A stretch of DNA of 64,000 nucleotides from an uncultured Planctomycetaceae bacterium (GCA_946408825.1 CAMJTU010000001.1:248001-312000), one strand, 5' to 3'; positions 17,792-26,902 are shown, counted from the first letter of the stretch. Notes: generated by a model from the letters alone, not told the origin. Made by a program: numbers and translations.

Positions 17792-18184
17792 ATGTTTATT
17801 ACCATCCTTCAGACGCTTCTGTTTATTTTCCTCGTTCTCCTTTCGCTGTTCCTGATCCTCATCGTCTTGCTGCAGCGCGGCAAGGGCGGCGGTCTCGTCG
17901 GCGCGTTCGGCGGCATGGGCGGCAGCAGCATGTTCGGAACGAAGACGACCGACGTCTTTCTCCGAATTACGATTTGGACTGCCGTCGTGTGGTTCGTTTG
18001 TTGCTTTGGCGGCCGTTATATTCTCGGCATGAGATCGCACAACACCCTTGTTGATCGCGCGACGGCGAACCCGGTGGCGACCCCTGTGGAATCCTCGACG
18101 GATTCTTCCGCGCCCGCGTCGGTCCCCGCGCTTCCTGAAGCGCCAGCGACCGAGACGCCCGCCGATTCGGCTACGAACGAGTGA
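17792..18184 (+). CDS. secG: Preprotein translocase subunit SecG
   Basis: 130 residues, longer than the usual 75-110 because of a Pro/Ala/Ser/Thr tail after residue 90. Two membrane helices ([20 protein letters not shown] and [16 protein letters not shown]) flank the SecG loop [20 protein letters not shown] and [10 protein letters not shown]. SecG joins SecY and SecE in the channel and aids SecA cycling. The acidic disordered tail echoes that of SecDF in this genome. Confidence 0.93.
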   Translation: MFITILQTLLFIFLVLLSLFLILIVLLQRGKGGGLVGAFGGMGGSSMFGTKTTDVFLRITIWTAVVWFVCCFGGRYILGMRSHNTLVDRATANPVATPVESSTDSSAPASVPALPEAPATETPADSATNE

Positions 18185-18235
18185 TTTACGCCTGCGGTTT
18201 TCCGCATTGCGGCGTTGCTGCTAAGAGAGAAACGA

Positions 18236-18280
18236 CCCGGACGACGTCGAAGCGACGGTTCGTCCGGGGTTGTTGATTTT
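18236..18280 (+). terminator. Terminator after secG
   Basis: 9-bp perfect core stem (18236-18244 with 18260-18268) followed by GTTGTTGATTTT. Confidence 0.6.
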
Positions 18281-18306
18281 ATCGTCTTACCGTCAGGTTG
18301 TCTCTC

Positions 18307-19206
18307 ATGTTGGTTAGTATGACAGGGTTCGGGGCGGCGACGACCCGCGACTCGGAATATCTGATTTCCTCGGAAATTAAAGCGGTTAACAATCGCTTTC
18401 TTAAGACTTCAATCAAACTTCCGGACGGATTCGCGTCTCTCGAAACGAAGATTGACGAACTTCTTCGTAAAAACATCGACAGAGGAACCGTCTCCGTTTC
18501 GATTAGGATTGTCCGCGAAAGTTCGGAAACCGATTACGAGATTAATCTTCCGACGTTACGGCGCTATATTTCCGAGGCGTCAAACTTCAAAAAAGAACTT
18601 AACGACGACCAGGACTGCGAACTGGGGACGATTGTCGCGTTTATGCGACTGCCGGGCGTGATTCAAGACAAGTCGAATTCGAGCGTCGAGAATCTTGCCG
18701 AACGCCTCTGGAACGCGATTGAGCAAAATCTCAAAGACGCGCTTGTCCCGTTCCAGAAGATGCGCGACGTCGAAGGCGCAGCGACGCAGAAGTATCTTGC
18801 GGAAAATATCCTTCAACTTCGCGATTCTATTTCCGAAGTCGATCGCCTTGCGCCCGAGGTCGTCGAGTATTACCGCGCGCGGCTTGCGGAACGCGTCGCC
18901 AAAGCGCTCGAGGGACGCGACGTCGCGTTTGACGAGTCGGCGATTATCCGCGAGGTGGCGATTTACGCCGACAAGGTCGATATTTCCGAAGAAATTTCGC
19001 GTTTTCGTTCGCATCTAGACCAGTTTGACGGCGCTATGGCGAACGAAAAGGCGTGTGGTAAGAAACTTGATTTTCTCACCCAAGAGATGTTTCGCGAAAC
19101 GAACACGATCGGTTCGAAGGCGAATTCGCCCGACGTTCTCAAATTAGTCGTCGAGATGAAATCGACGATTGAACGAATTCGTGAAATGGTTCAAAACGTC
19201 GAATAG
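18307..19206 (+). CDS. yicC: YicC/YloC family endoribonuclease
   Basis: 299 residues. The ATG at 18307 gives MLVSMTGFG, matching the family start; a TTG nine bases upstream is less likely. Conserved parts: EIKAVNNRFLKTSIKLP, RGTVSVSIR, and the C-terminal signature CGKKLDFLTQEMFRETNTIG followed by MKSTIERIREMVQNVE. YicC proteins are manganese-dependent endoribonucleases that cut structured RNA. It is followed 41 bases later by gmk, as in many genomes, so it starts a yicC-gmk-rpoZ-coaC cluster. Confidence 0.92.
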   Translation: MLVSMTGFGAATTRDSEYLISSEIKAVNNRFLKTSIKLPDGFASLETKIDELLRKNIDRGTVSVSIRIVRESSETDYEINLPTLRRYISEASNFKKELNDDQDCELGTIVAFMRLPGVIQDKSNSSVENLAERLWNAIEQNLKDALVPFQKMRDVEGAATQKYLAENILQLRDSISEVDRLAPEVVEYYRARLAERVAKALEGRDVAFDESAIIREVAIYADKVDISEEISRFRSHLDQFDGAMANEKACGKKLDFLTQEMFRETNTIGSKANSPDVLKLVVEMKSTIERIREMVQNVE

Positions 19207-19247
19207 CGCCGAGGTTCGGCAAGATCGACGCGACGACGAGGTTGCGC

Positions 19248-19841
19248 ATGGCGGAGCAGAACGACGCCGCGAGCGTCAAAAAGGGACGAATCCTTGTTTT
19301 TTCCGGCCCTTCGGGAGTCGGAAAGGGAACGCTTCTCAAGCGTCTTTTTGACGAGACGGATTTTCCGCTGACGATGAGCGTTTCCGCGACGACTCGCGCC
19401 CCGCGTCCGGGCGAAATAAACGGCGTTCACTACTGGTTCATGACCAGAGAGGAGTTCGTCGCGAAACGTGAACGCGGCGAGTTTCTCGAGTCCTTTGAAG
19501 TTTTCGCCGGCGGCGCGATGTACGGCACGCTGCGGAAAACCGTCGAGGACGCTAGGGATCGCGGCGAGTGGGCGACGCTTGAAATCGACGTTAAGGGCGC
19601 GAAACGCGTCGTCGAGCAGATTCCCGACGCGACGACCTTTTTTATCGCGCCGCCGAGTCTTGACGCGTTGCGCGAGCGTCTCCTCAAACGGGGAACCGAA
19701 TCGCAAGAGGACATAAACAAACGACTTGCTCAGGCGGAGATAGAAATTGCGCAGAGCGATTTTTATCAGTATTGCGTCGTCAACGACGATCTTGACGTCG
19801 CGCTCCGCGAGCTCGTCGACATTTTGAAACGCAGCGCGTGA
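19248..19841 (+). CDS. gmk: Guanylate kinase
   Basis: 197 residues. The ATG at 19248 has CGAGG six bases before it. Phosphorylates GMP/dGMP to the diphosphate using ATP. P-loop GPSGVGKGT at 20-28; GMP-binding motifs SATTRAPRPGEINGVHYWF and GEFLE; then YGTLRKTV, LEIDVKGAKRV and the lid RLLKRGTESQEDINKRLAQA. All expected elements are intact. Confidence 0.96.
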   Translation: MAEQNDAASVKKGRILVFSGPSGVGKGTLLKRLFDETDFPLTMSVSATTRAPRPGEINGVHYWFMTREEFVAKRERGEFLESFEVFAGGAMYGTLRKTVEDARDRGEWATLEIDVKGAKRVVEQIPDATTFFIAPPSLDALRERLLKRGTESQEDINKRLAQAEIEIAQSDFYQYCVVNDDLDVALRELVDILKRSA

Positions 19842-19947
19842 CGGGCGCGTGATTTGTCGTTCTGAAATAAAATTAACGCTTGCCGTTTCTTCGTCGAACG
19901 GCTGATTTCGCGATACCTTAATTTATATCGCTGGAAGGAAAACTGAA

Positions 19948-20199
19948 ATGATTGAAGAACTCAAAGAAGAGAAGCTTATCGAGAAAGTCGGCGGTCGTTT
20001 TAGGTTGACGTCGCTCATTCAAAAACGTCTCGCGGTTCTAAATCGCGGATCCCACCCGCTTGTTCAAGATCCGACCGGCAAGAACGACAATATGCAAATC
20101 GTCGTTCGTGAAATCTTGGAGAATAAGATTCGTCTCGATATGCACGACAACGTCGAGGTTGTCGACGACGCCCCTGCGATCAAGCCGGAAGAGTTCTGA
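19948..20199 (+). CDS. rpoZ: RNA polymerase omega subunit
   Basis: 83 residues, a normal size. Shows the omega pattern: GGRFRLTSLIQKRLAVLNRG, then PLVQDPTGKNDNMQIVVREI. Omega helps assemble the beta-prime subunit. A good Shine-Dalgarno (GGAAGGAAAAC) precedes the ATG. The position between gmk and coaC is the standard one. Confidence 0.88.
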   Translation: MIEELKEEKLIEKVGGRFRLTSLIQKRLAVLNRGSHPLVQDPTGKNDNMQIVVREILENKIRLDMHDNVEVVDDAPAIKPEEF

Positions 20200-20291
20200 C
20201 TTTTTCGTTGAGACGTTAGTCTATATGAAATCCTTTTGTGGGAGGAGCGTCCGAAGCGTTCCTCCTGCGCTTATAAATAGGCGGTAAAGCG

Positions 20292-20855
20292 ATGGACGAA
20301 AGCGCTAACATATTTGAAGGTCGCGACGTTCTTTTAGGCGTCTGCGGCGGGATCGCCGCGTATAAAGCGGCGTCGCTTACGAGCGCGCTTGTTCAGGCTG
20401 GCGCGACTGTTGCCGTCGTCATGACCGAAGAGGCGACGAAACTAGTCGCCCCCAAGACGTTTGAAGCGTTGACGCGTCGTCCCGTCGCGACTTCGATGTG
20501 GGACGCGAATCTTCCGCATCCCCACGTCGAACTTGCGCGTCAAGCGGAGGTCTTCTGCGTCGTTCCCGCAACCGCCAATATCATGGCGAAAGCCGCCGCC
20601 GGAATTGCCGACGATCTCATGAGTTCCACGATTCTCGCGTTTAGCGGCGCGCTAATTATGGCGCCGGCGATGAACACGACGATGTGGGAGAAGCCCGCGA
20701 CTCAGCGAAACGTCCGTCAGCTCGTGGACGACGGCGTCGTGATGGTCGGACCTGAGGTTGGGAGGTTGAGTTGCGGGGAATCCGGCGCGGGCAGAATGTC
20801 GTCGCCGGAAAAGATTTTTGACGCGATTGCGGAAGCGCTGAGACGAAGTCGTTAG
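20292..20855 (+). CDS. coaC: Phosphopantothenoylcysteine decarboxylase, stand-alone CoaC
   Basis: 187 residues. Flavin-dependent decarboxylation of 4'-phosphopantothenoylcysteine in coenzyme A synthesis. Motifs: GVCGGIAAYKAASL at the N-terminus, PHVELAR with the active-site His, PAMNTTMWEKPATQRN (the PxMNxxMW signature) and GRLSCGESGAGRM with the reactive Cys on the substrate lid. The CoaB synthetase half, usually fused in bacterial CoaBC, is missing: the frame ends cleanly after the decarboxylase domain and nothing CoaB-like follows. Confidence 0.9.
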   Translation: MDESANIFEGRDVLLGVCGGIAAYKAASLTSALVQAGATVAVVMTEEATKLVAPKTFEALTRRPVATSMWDANLPHPHVELARQAEVFCVVPATANIMAKAAAGIADDLMSSTILAFSGALIMAPAMNTTMWEKPATQRNVRQLVDDGVVMVGPEVGRLSCGESGAGRMSSPEKIFDAIAEALRRSR

Positions 20856-20967
20856 CGTCCGACGCTTTGCGGCGCGCCCTGCCGTCCGAAGACTTGCCAG
20901 TAGAATAAAGTCGTCGTTTTTTATCAATCCCGTCGAAACGTTCAAAACGACGAGAAAAATTCTAATT

Positions 20968-20993
20968 CGTCGAGTTCTTTCCGACGTTTTTTT
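20968..20993 (+). terminator. Probable terminator of the yicC-coaC cluster
   Basis: Short 5-bp stem (20968-20972 with 20982-20986) directly followed by seven T residues. Confidence 0.45.
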
Positions 20994-21079
20994 CTGCCGC
21001 GACGAGGCGTTTTACTCAAGAATTTTGTTAAATATTAGAGAATATTTGAGAAAATAGGGGATTTTGGCGAGAACACCCC

Positions 21080-21107
21080 TTGTCGCTTTGACTATCTGAA
21101 TTATATT
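21080..21107 (+). promoter_or_regulatory. Promoter of the ribosomal super-operon
   Basis: TTGTCG (21080-21085), 16 bases, TATATT (21102-21107), preceded by an A/T-rich stretch that resembles an UP element. The predicted leader is about 300 nt. Confidence 0.6.
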
Positions 21108-21113
21108 TTTACG

Positions 21114-21420
21114 GACGTTGCAAATTACCGACGACAAAGACTCATAGCCGCGCCGCTGACGTCTCTATTTTACGTCAAGCGCAGCAGCGAATCGAACAGA
21201 CGACTGCGCGTTGAGTCTTTGTAACCGACTTTAACTCCTCGTCTTTCGAGTAGACAATAGTCGGCGACTGCAACGGCGAAGATCATAGAAACGAAGATCC
21301 CCATGCGCAAATTCCGCCGGGGACGCGGTTTTGGAGCGCGCGTTCTAGCGCGGTCGCTAACGAGCGATTACCAAACCGAACGAGATATTTGTCAACTTGG
21401 TTGGAAAACGGAGATGTAGA
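21114..21420 (+). promoter_or_regulatory. Structured 5' leader of the S10 operon
   Basis: A perfect 11-bp long-range stem (21134-21144 with 21212-21222) encloses an inner hairpin (21157-21162 with 21172-21177), forming a small branched fold. A leader of this size before rpsJ is typical of r-protein autoregulation (L4 in Gammaproteobacteria), but the fold does not match a leader I know. The exact limits are uncertain. Confidence 0.5.
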
Positions 21421-21762
21421 ATGTCGACCAGTAAGAATATCATCAGAATCAGGATGGAAGCTTATGATCACGCGATTCTCGATCAAAGCGCCGCCGAAAT
21501 CGTCGATACTGCGAAACGCACCGGATCGGTCGTGAAGGGACCTTTCCCGATCCCGACTCGTATCGAGCGTTACACCGTTCTTTCCAGCCCCCACGTTGAC
21601 AAGAAGGCTCGTCAGCAGTATGAGATTCGCACGCACAAGCGTATCATCGACCTCGTTGAAGCCAACAACAAGACTATCGAAGCTTTGAATAAACTCAGCC
21701 TTCCGGCTGGCGTCGATATTCGGATTAAGGCGACGACCGCGCAGGTTGGATCCGCTCGCTGA
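21421..21762 (+). CDS. rpsJ: 30S ribosomal protein S10
   Basis: 113 residues. The ATG at 21421 is chosen because CGGAG lies eight bases upstream and it gives a normal N-terminus ([17 protein letters not shown]). Conserved S10 blocks: [20 protein letters not shown] and the loop residues [18 protein letters not shown]10 lies in the 30S head and is also the NusE antitermination factor. First gene of the super-operon. Confidence 0.96.
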   Translation: MSTSKNIIRIRMEAYDHAILDQSAAEIVDTAKRTGSVVKGPFPIPTRIERYTVLSSPHVDKKARQQYEIRTHKRIIDLVEANNKTIEALNKLSLPAGVDIRIKATTAQVGSAR

Positions 21763-21858
21763 TCGTGAATTTTTAAACCGTATCGGCCTTCGCTAATCAT
21801 TTTCGGGCCGCAATGCGGAAATTACGCTGTCCGTACAAAACGGAAGGATTGTTAAGAC

Positions 21859-22689
21859 ATGGGTATCGGATTACTTGGTCAGAAACTCGGAATGACCCAG
21901 CTTTACACTGAGCAGGGAGAAGTGATTCCTGTTACTGTTATTCAGGCGGGTCCCTGCTGCGTTCTGCAGGTCAAGACGGTCGAGCGCGACGGATACGAAG
22001 CCGTCCAACTCGGCTACAAGGACAAGCCGCGTCGTCTCGCAAGCCGAAGCGAGCGCGGTCATGTCGCCAATATTGACAGCAAACGTCAGAAAGCGATGCT
22101 CGCCGCCGCGAACTCCGCCGCTGAGGTCGTCGCTAATCAAGAGAATAACAAGCTCGCTAAGCAAAAGGGCCTCAAGAAGTCGAGCGAACTTTCTAAAGAA
22201 GAACGCGTCGCTCCGGCTGCGGTTGTCGCTCCGAAGAAAGCCGAATGCGAGCCGAAGCGCTTCATTCGCGAATTTCGCGTTCCCGTCGAGGGCGTCGAAG
22301 TTGGTCAGAATTTTGACGTCGAGGTTTTCAAAGACGTCCTTGCGGTCGACGTTACGGCGAACAGCAAGGGACGCGGCACGGCGGGCGTTATGAAGCGGCA
22401 CAACTTCAGCGGCCAGCGCATGACGCACGGCGTTAAGAAGTGCCACCGTCACCTTGGCGGAACGGGCTGCAGCTCCTATCCGAGCCGCGTCCTCAAGGGA
22501 AAGAGAATGGCCGGTCATTACGGAAACGCGCGTTGCACGGTTCGTAACCAGAAGGTCGTCGTTGTCGATAAAGAAAACAATCTGCTCGTCATTCGCGGCG
22601 CGGTTCCGGGACCGACGGGCGCCTATGTTTCGATTCGCCCCACGAACAAGTTGCCGGCGCCGAAACAGAACAAGTGGCGTCTCGCCTGA
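21859..22689 (+). CDS. rplC: 50S ribosomal protein L3 with an internal insertion
   Basis: 276 residues against the usual 205-215. The N-terminal GLLGQKLGMTQLYTEQGEVI and the peptidyl-transferase-reaching loop (NFSGQRMTHGVKKCHRHLGG, TGCSSYPSRVLKGKRMAGHYG) are normal. The extra length is a Lys/Ala/Glu-rich insertion at about residues 68-118. This lies on the solvent side in known L3 structures and is probably a lineage-specific extension. Early assembly protein of the 50S subunit. Confidence 0.96.
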   Translation: MGIGLLGQKLGMTQLYTEQGEVIPVTVIQAGPCCVLQVKTVERDGYEAVQLGYKDKPRRLASRSERGHVANIDSKRQKAMLAAANSAAEVVANQENNKLAKQKGLKKSSELSKEERVAPAAVVAPKKAECEPKRFIREFRVPVEGVEVGQNFDVEVFKDVLAVDVTANSKGRGTAGVMKRHNFSGQRMTHGVKKCHRHLGGTGCSSYPSRVLKGKRMAGHYGNARCTVRNQKVVVVDKENNLLVIRGAVPGPTGAYVSIRPTNKLPAPKQNKWRLA

Positions 22690-22751
22690 CCTCGGTCGAC
22701 GTTTAGTCGCGTTAAGTAACAGATAATCAAAACAGAAATATTGACAGTAAA

Positions 22752-23381
22752 ATGACGAATTTACCCATTTACGATAAATCGGGCGCTAAGGTCGGCGATT
22801 ATCAAATCGATCTCGACGCGATCGCTCCAAAGATCAGCAAGCAGCTGATGCACGACGCCGTCGTGATGTATCAAAATAATCTTCGTCAGGGATCTGCGAA
22901 ATCGAAGACGCGTTCTGAGGTTTCCGGCTCGAAAAAGAAGATGTATAAGCAGAAGGGCACCGGCAACGCGCGCGCTGGTCATAAGCGCAGCGGCGTGCGT
23001 CGCGGCGGCGGTCATATCTTCGCGAAGGCCCCTAAAGACTGGACCTACCGTATGCCTCGCAAGGCTCTCAAGATCGCGACGAATATGGCGATGGCGGAAA
23101 AGGTTCGCAACGATTTCGTTAAGGTTCTCGATACGCTCAAGCTTGAAGCTCCGAAGACGAAGGAAGTCGCTACGATCCTCGCGAAACTTGATCTTACGAG
23201 AACGGTTCTCGTCGTCGTCGACGAATATAACAAAGACGTTCTCCTGAGCGTTCGCAATATTCCGAAAGCCAAGGTTCTTCCGATCGCCGATTTGAACGCG
23301 TACGAGATTCTTCGTCCGTATCAGCTCTTGGTGACGAAAGACGCGCTCGACAAATTTGTCAAGACTCGCGTTGCAGAGTGA
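22752..23381 (+). CDS. rplD: 50S ribosomal protein L4
   Basis: 209 residues, normal length. The rRNA-binding loop is clear (TRSEVSGSKKKMYKQKGTGN, ARAGHKRSGVRRGGGHIFAK), reaching the exit tunnel. In enterobacteria L4 represses this operon by binding the S10 leader; the structured leader here suggests, without proof, a similar circuit. Confidence 0.97.
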   Translation: MTNLPIYDKSGAKVGDYQIDLDAIAPKISKQLMHDAVVMYQNNLRQGSAKSKTRSEVSGSKKKMYKQKGTGNARAGHKRSGVRRGGGHIFAKAPKDWTYRMPRKALKIATNMAMAEKVRNDFVKVLDTLKLEAPKTKEVATILAKLDLTRTVLVVVDEYNKDVLLSVRNIPKAKVLPIADLNAYEILRPYQLLVTKDALDKFVKTRVAE

Positions 23382-23439
23382 TTCGTTCACATCCGTCTGA
23401 GTTCGATAGAAAGTAAAAGATTAAAGAGGGAATAGAACA

Positions 23440-23757
23440 ATGGCTCAAAGCAAAGACGTCACCGACACCAAACTCGTCCTCGAACCTTATCAGATCATTA
23501 TCCGTCCGATCGTGACGGAAAAGGGCGTTAAGGTCTCCAGCGAGAACAACACCTACACGTTTGAAGTTCACAAACTTGCTTCGAAGACCGACATCAAGGA
23601 AGCGATCGAGACTCTGTACGACGTGAAAGTCGTCTCCGTCAACACGCAGAATTTCAGCGGCAAGAAGCGTCGAACCCGAAAGGGCGTCGGCGTGACGCGG
23701 TCTTGGAAGAAGGCCATGGTCAAACTCGACGACGAACATCGTCTCGACTTGTATTGA
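23440..23757 (+). CDS. rplW: 50S ribosomal protein L23
   Basis: 105 residues. Conserved IIRPIVTEKGVKVSSENNTY, then FEVHKLASKTDIKEAIETLY and VNTQNFSGKKRRTRKGVGV. It lies at the exit tunnel and docks trigger factor and SRP. AAAGAGGGAAT precedes the ATG. Confidence 0.96.
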   Translation: MAQSKDVTDTKLVLEPYQIIIRPIVTEKGVKVSSENNTYTFEVHKLASKTDIKEAIETLYDVKVVSVNTQNFSGKKRRTRKGVGVTRSWKKAMVKLDDEHRLDLY

Positions 23758-23811
23758 CGCTGGACTCGCAACACGGCTTAAAATCAACGAAATACAATCG
23801 GAGTAAATACA

Positions 23812-24669
23812 ATGGGTATTCGACGATACAGACCGAACAACGCGGGTCGGCGAAACATGAGCGTGAGCGACTTCGCCGAACTGACCAAGGGCGCGAAGCC
23901 TGTTAAGAGTCTTCTTCGTCCGAAGAAGCGTTGCAGCGGTCGCAACAACCAAGGCATTATCACTGTTCGTCACCGAGGCGGCGGCGCGAAGCGTCACATT
24001 CGTCTCGTCGATTTCCGTCGCAACAAGGACGGAATGGTCGCGACGGTCGATTCGATTCAGTATGATCCCAACCGTTCCGCGCGCATCGCGCTCCTCGTTT
24101 ACGAGGACGGAACGAAGCGTTACATCGTCGCGCCGGAAGGCCTGACGGTCGGCGCGAAGGTCGTGAGCGGCGCGACCGCCGAACCGCGACTTGGCAACTG
24201 TCTGCCTCTTTCGAAGATTCCGCTTGGCGCGGAAATTCATAACATTGAGCTTCGACCTGGTCGCGGCGGCTGCATGTGCCGTAGCGCCGGCACGAAAGCG
24301 GTTCTCGTGGCGCGCGAAGAAGATTGGGCGCAGATCAACCTTCCTAGCGGCGAAATTCGACGTGTTCCGTCCAGTTGCCGCGCGGTCGTCGGCGTCGTCG
24401 GAAACGGCGATCACATGAACATCGTGCTCGGAAAAGCCGGTCGTGTTCGCTGGATGGGACGTCGTCCTTATGTCCGCGGCACCGCGATGAACCCGATCGA
24501 CCACCCGCACGGGGGCGGCGAGGGTCGTACCAAGGGCGGTCGTCATCCTGTCACGCCTACCGGCAAGCCGACCAAGGGCACCTCGACGCGTAAGCACAAG
24601 AAGGCTTCGAACAAGGCGATCGTTCGTCGTCGACGCAGTCGTCGTTACGGTCTGCTGAAGCTTTCCTGA
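23812..24669 (+). CDS. rplB: 50S ribosomal protein L2
   Basis: 285 residues, normal length. Contains [20 protein letters not shown] and the C-terminal [20 protein letters not shown] with the histidine needed for peptidyl-transferase centre assembly. The basic tail [20 protein letters not shown] is intact. Confidence 0.98.
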   Translation: MGIRRYRPNNAGRRNMSVSDFAELTKGAKPVKSLLRPKKRCSGRNNQGIITVRHRGGGAKRHIRLVDFRRNKDGMVATVDSIQYDPNRSARIALLVYEDGTKRYIVAPEGLTVGAKVVSGATAEPRLGNCLPLSKIPLGAEIHNIELRPGRGGCMCRSAGTKAVLVAREEDWAQINLPSGEIRRVPSSCRAVVGVVGNGDHMNIVLGKAGRVRWMGRRPYVRGTAMNPIDHPHGGGEGRTKGGRHPVTPTGKPTKGTSTRKHKKASNKAIVRRRRSRRYGLLKLS

Positions 24670-24754
24670 AACGTAAGGTTATGCCGCGGCTGACGACAAC
24701 TTAGAATCCGAGGTCGCGGCGGGTTATACCGCTCTTAAAATCAACTGGTGCACA

Positions 24755-25021
24755 ATGAGTAGATCAAATAAAAAAGGACCTTACGTAGACGTCAAGCTCC
24801 GTGAAAAGGTCGAAAAGCTCAACGAGCAGGGCAAGAAAGAGCCTATCAAGACGTGGGCGCGCGCTTGCACGATTATTCCCGAATTCGTTAACCACACCTT
24901 CCTCGTCCACAATGGCAAGGCGTTTCTGAAGGTCCTCGTGACCGAAGAAATGGTCGGTCATAAACTCGGCGAGTTCTCCCTCACGAGAATTTTCCGCGGA
25001 CACGGCGGTAAGAGCAAGTAA
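24755..25021 (+). CDS. rpsS: 30S ribosomal protein S19
   Basis: 88 residues. Typical sequence [40 protein letters not shown] and [18 protein letters not shown]. Binds 16S rRNA in the head near the A-site with S13. Confidence 0.97.
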   Translation: MSRSNKKGPYVDVKLREKVEKLNEQGKKEPIKTWARACTIIPEFVNHTFLVHNGKAFLKVLVTEEMVGHKLGEFSLTRIFRGHGGKSK

Positions 25022-25039
25022 TCAGATAGGCGAAAGACT

Positions 25040-25411
25040 ATGGCACACAAAAAGAATGAAGAGGCTGAAAAGGCTCCTATGGAACAGGCGTATCGAGCGA
25101 TTCACAAGTTCGCTCCGATCAGCGCCCAGAAGGTGCGTGTTTTCGCCGATCTTATCCGCGGCAAGTATGCCGACGAAGCGATGACGCTCTTGGAATGCTA
25201 TCCGAATCGCGGCGCGCGTATGCTTGAGAAGGTGCTTAAGAGCGCGATGCACAACGCCGAGGATCTTCGCTCGCAGAATCTTGACGAACTTAAGGTCGCC
25301 GAGGTTCGGATCGACGGCGGTCCGATGCAGCGTCGTTGGCGCGCGGGTTCGCGCGGCGTTTCGGTGATCATCCGTCGCCGTACGAGCCACATCAGCGTCG
25401 TGTTGAAGTGA
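25040..25411 (+). CDS. rplV: 50S ribosomal protein L22
   Basis: 123 residues. Shows ISAQKVRVFADLIRGKYADE and the tunnel hairpin VRIDGGPMQRRWRAGSRGVS, followed by VIIRRRTSHISVVL. Lines the nascent-chain tunnel. 18 bases separate it from rpsS. Confidence 0.97.
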   Translation: MAHKKNEEAEKAPMEQAYRAIHKFAPISAQKVRVFADLIRGKYADEAMTLLECYPNRGARMLEKVLKSAMHNAEDLRSQNLDELKVAEVRIDGGPMQRRWRAGSRGVSVIIRRRTSHISVVLK

Positions 25412-25448
25412 AACATACTAACCTGACAAACATACAGGACTACGCATA

Positions 25449-26180
25449 ATGGGTCAGAAAGTTAATCCAGTCGCGTTTAGAGTCGGCGTCATGGAAGGCT
25501 GGAAAAGCCGCTGGTATGCTCCTAAGAAGGAATTCGGCGCGCTTCTGGTTGAAGACAAGAAAATTCGCGACTATATCAAAAAGCATAAGGACAAGGACAC
25601 GAAGGACCGCAAGGGCGAGCTTTCGTTCCCCGGCGTCGCCAAAGTCGAGATTGAACGTACTCGCGACGAACTTCGCGTAATCGTTACGACGGCGCGTCCC
25701 GGTCTTATCATCGGAAGCAAAGGCCAGCGAGCGAAAGAACTTCAGGCTGAACTGCAGGATCTGACGGGACGTCGCGTTAAGCTCGACGTCAACGAAGAAA
25801 AGAATCCTGAGCTTGTCGCTCAGCTCGTCGCCGAGGACATCGGCGATCAGCTCGTCAAGCGCGCCAGTTTCCGTCGCGTGATTAAGCGCGCGATGGCGAA
25901 CGCCATGGATAAGGGCGCAAAGGGAATCAAGATTCAGCTTTCAGGTCGTCTTGGCGGCGCGGAAATGGCGCGTCGTGAAAAGCAGGCCGACGGTTCGATT
26001 CCGCTTTCGACTTTGCGCGCGAAGATCGATTACGGCTTCCATGAAGCCAAGATCGCGCAGGGTCATATCGGAATTCAAGTTTGGATTAATCAGGGCGAAT
26101 ATAGCGAGGACGATAACAATGGCCAGAATGCCGAAAAGAGTTCTTCATCGAAAACAACAAAGAGGGCGTATAAGAGGTAA
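25449..26180 (+). CDS. rpsC: 30S ribosomal protein S3, C-terminus overlapping rplP
   Basis: 243 residues. Starts MGQKVNPVAFRVGVMEGWKS and contains the KH-domain core RPGLIIGSKGQRAKELQAEL and ISEF-like end GHIGIQVWINQGEYSEDDNN. The normal S3 fold ends around residue 220. The last 20 residues, Ser/Lys/Arg-rich, are translated from the first 62 bases of rplP in another frame, so the reading frames overlap by 62 nt. S3 forms part of the mRNA entry site. Confidence 0.96.
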   Translation: MGQKVNPVAFRVGVMEGWKSRWYAPKKEFGALLVEDKKIRDYIKKHKDKDTKDRKGELSFPGVAKVEIERTRDELRVIVTTARPGLIIGSKGQRAKELQAELQDLTGRRVKLDVNEEKNPELVAQLVAEDIGDQLVKRASFRRVIKRAMANAMDKGAKGIKIQLSGRLGGAEMARREKQADGSIPLSTLRAKIDYGFHEAKIAQGHIGIQVWINQGEYSEDDNNGQNAEKSSSSKTTKRAYKR

Positions 26181-26535
26181 CGCGACCCGCGGTCAGATGG
26201 TGAGTTTCGGCGATTACGGTCTTCAGACTCTTGAAGGAGGATGGATCAGCGCCGCGACAATCGAAGCTGGTCGTATCGCCGCTCAGCAGTACCTCCGCGC
26301 CGAGGGTAAGCTTTACATCCGCATCTTCCCGAACAAGCCGATCACCTCGATTCCTCTTGAAACTCGTATGGGTAAGGGTAAGGGCGAGCCGGATTACTGG
26401 GCAGCCGTGGTTCATCCGGGCACGATCATGTACGAGGTCGGCGGGGTTCCAGAGGAAACCGCGAAGCTTTGCTTCAACCGCCTCGCGCATAAGATGCCGG
26501 TGAAATGTCGTCTGATTCGTCGTAAGGCGATCTGA
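26119..26535 (+). CDS. rplP: 50S ribosomal protein L16
   Basis: 138 residues, normal length. The frame is open much further upstream inside rpsC, but the ATG at 26119 gives the expected N-terminus MARMPKRVLHRKQQRGRIRG. Conserved GLQTLEGGWISAATIEAGRI, RIFPNKPITSIPLETRMGKG and PVKCRLIRRKAI. Binds near the A-site finger and is essential for late 50S assembly. Overlaps rpsC by 62 nt, suggesting coupled translation. Confidence 0.96.
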   Translation: MARMPKRVLHRKQQRGRIRGNATRGQMVSFGDYGLQTLEGGWISAATIEAGRIAAQQYLRAEGKLYIRIFPNKPITSIPLETRMGKGKGEPDYWAAVVHPGTIMYEVGGVPEETAKLCFNRLAHKMPVKCRLIRRKAI

Positions 26536-26625
26536 ACAAGACAACGGGGTCGCCGGGCCGACAGATCCGGCGGCGCCACGCACCCCTAAGGGACGTTCGG
26601 AAGAGCGTCCGAAGGAAAGAGTGAG

Positions 26626-26823
26626 ATGAAGGCTAGCGAAATTAGAGAAATGAGCGCCGAACAGCGTCAAAGCCTGCTCAAAGAGACGATCGACAAGCTT
26701 TACAAGCTTCGAATCCAAGCGAATATGGAACGTCTCGATTCTCCGAGCGAGGTTCAGAAGGCTAAAAAGCTGATCGCGCAAATTAAGACGATTCAGAAAG
26801 AAGCTGTCCAGGCCGAAACCTGA
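26626..26823 (+). CDS. rpmC: 50S ribosomal protein L29
   Basis: 65 residues, two helices: MKASEIREMSAEQRQSLLKE and KLRIQANMERLDSPSEVQKA, then LIAQIKTIQKEA. Neighbours L23 at the tunnel exit. Good spacing from GGAAAGAGTGAG upstream. Confidence 0.95.
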   Translation: MKASEIREMSAEQRQSLLKETIDKLYKLRIQANMERLDSPSEVQKAKKLIAQIKTIQKEAVQAET

Positions 26824-26902
26824 AACAGACTGTCAAATCGAAGAAGGCTTCAAGGTTCGCAATTCACGATCTGACGAGCGCTTTTAAAGCGAGGAAATAT
26901 AA

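Larger units (their letters stand above)
20856..21420. other. Intergenic region carrying the S10-operon promoter and leader
   Basis: 565 bases without a gene. From left: a weak terminator (20968-20993), an A/T-rich stretch (21020-21060), the promoter (21080-21107) and a foldable leader up to rpsJ. Confidence 0.7.

Noticed and set aside
23359..24597. 412-codon frame antisense to rplW and rplB
   Set aside because: Overlaps two certain ribosomal genes entirely and has shadow composition.
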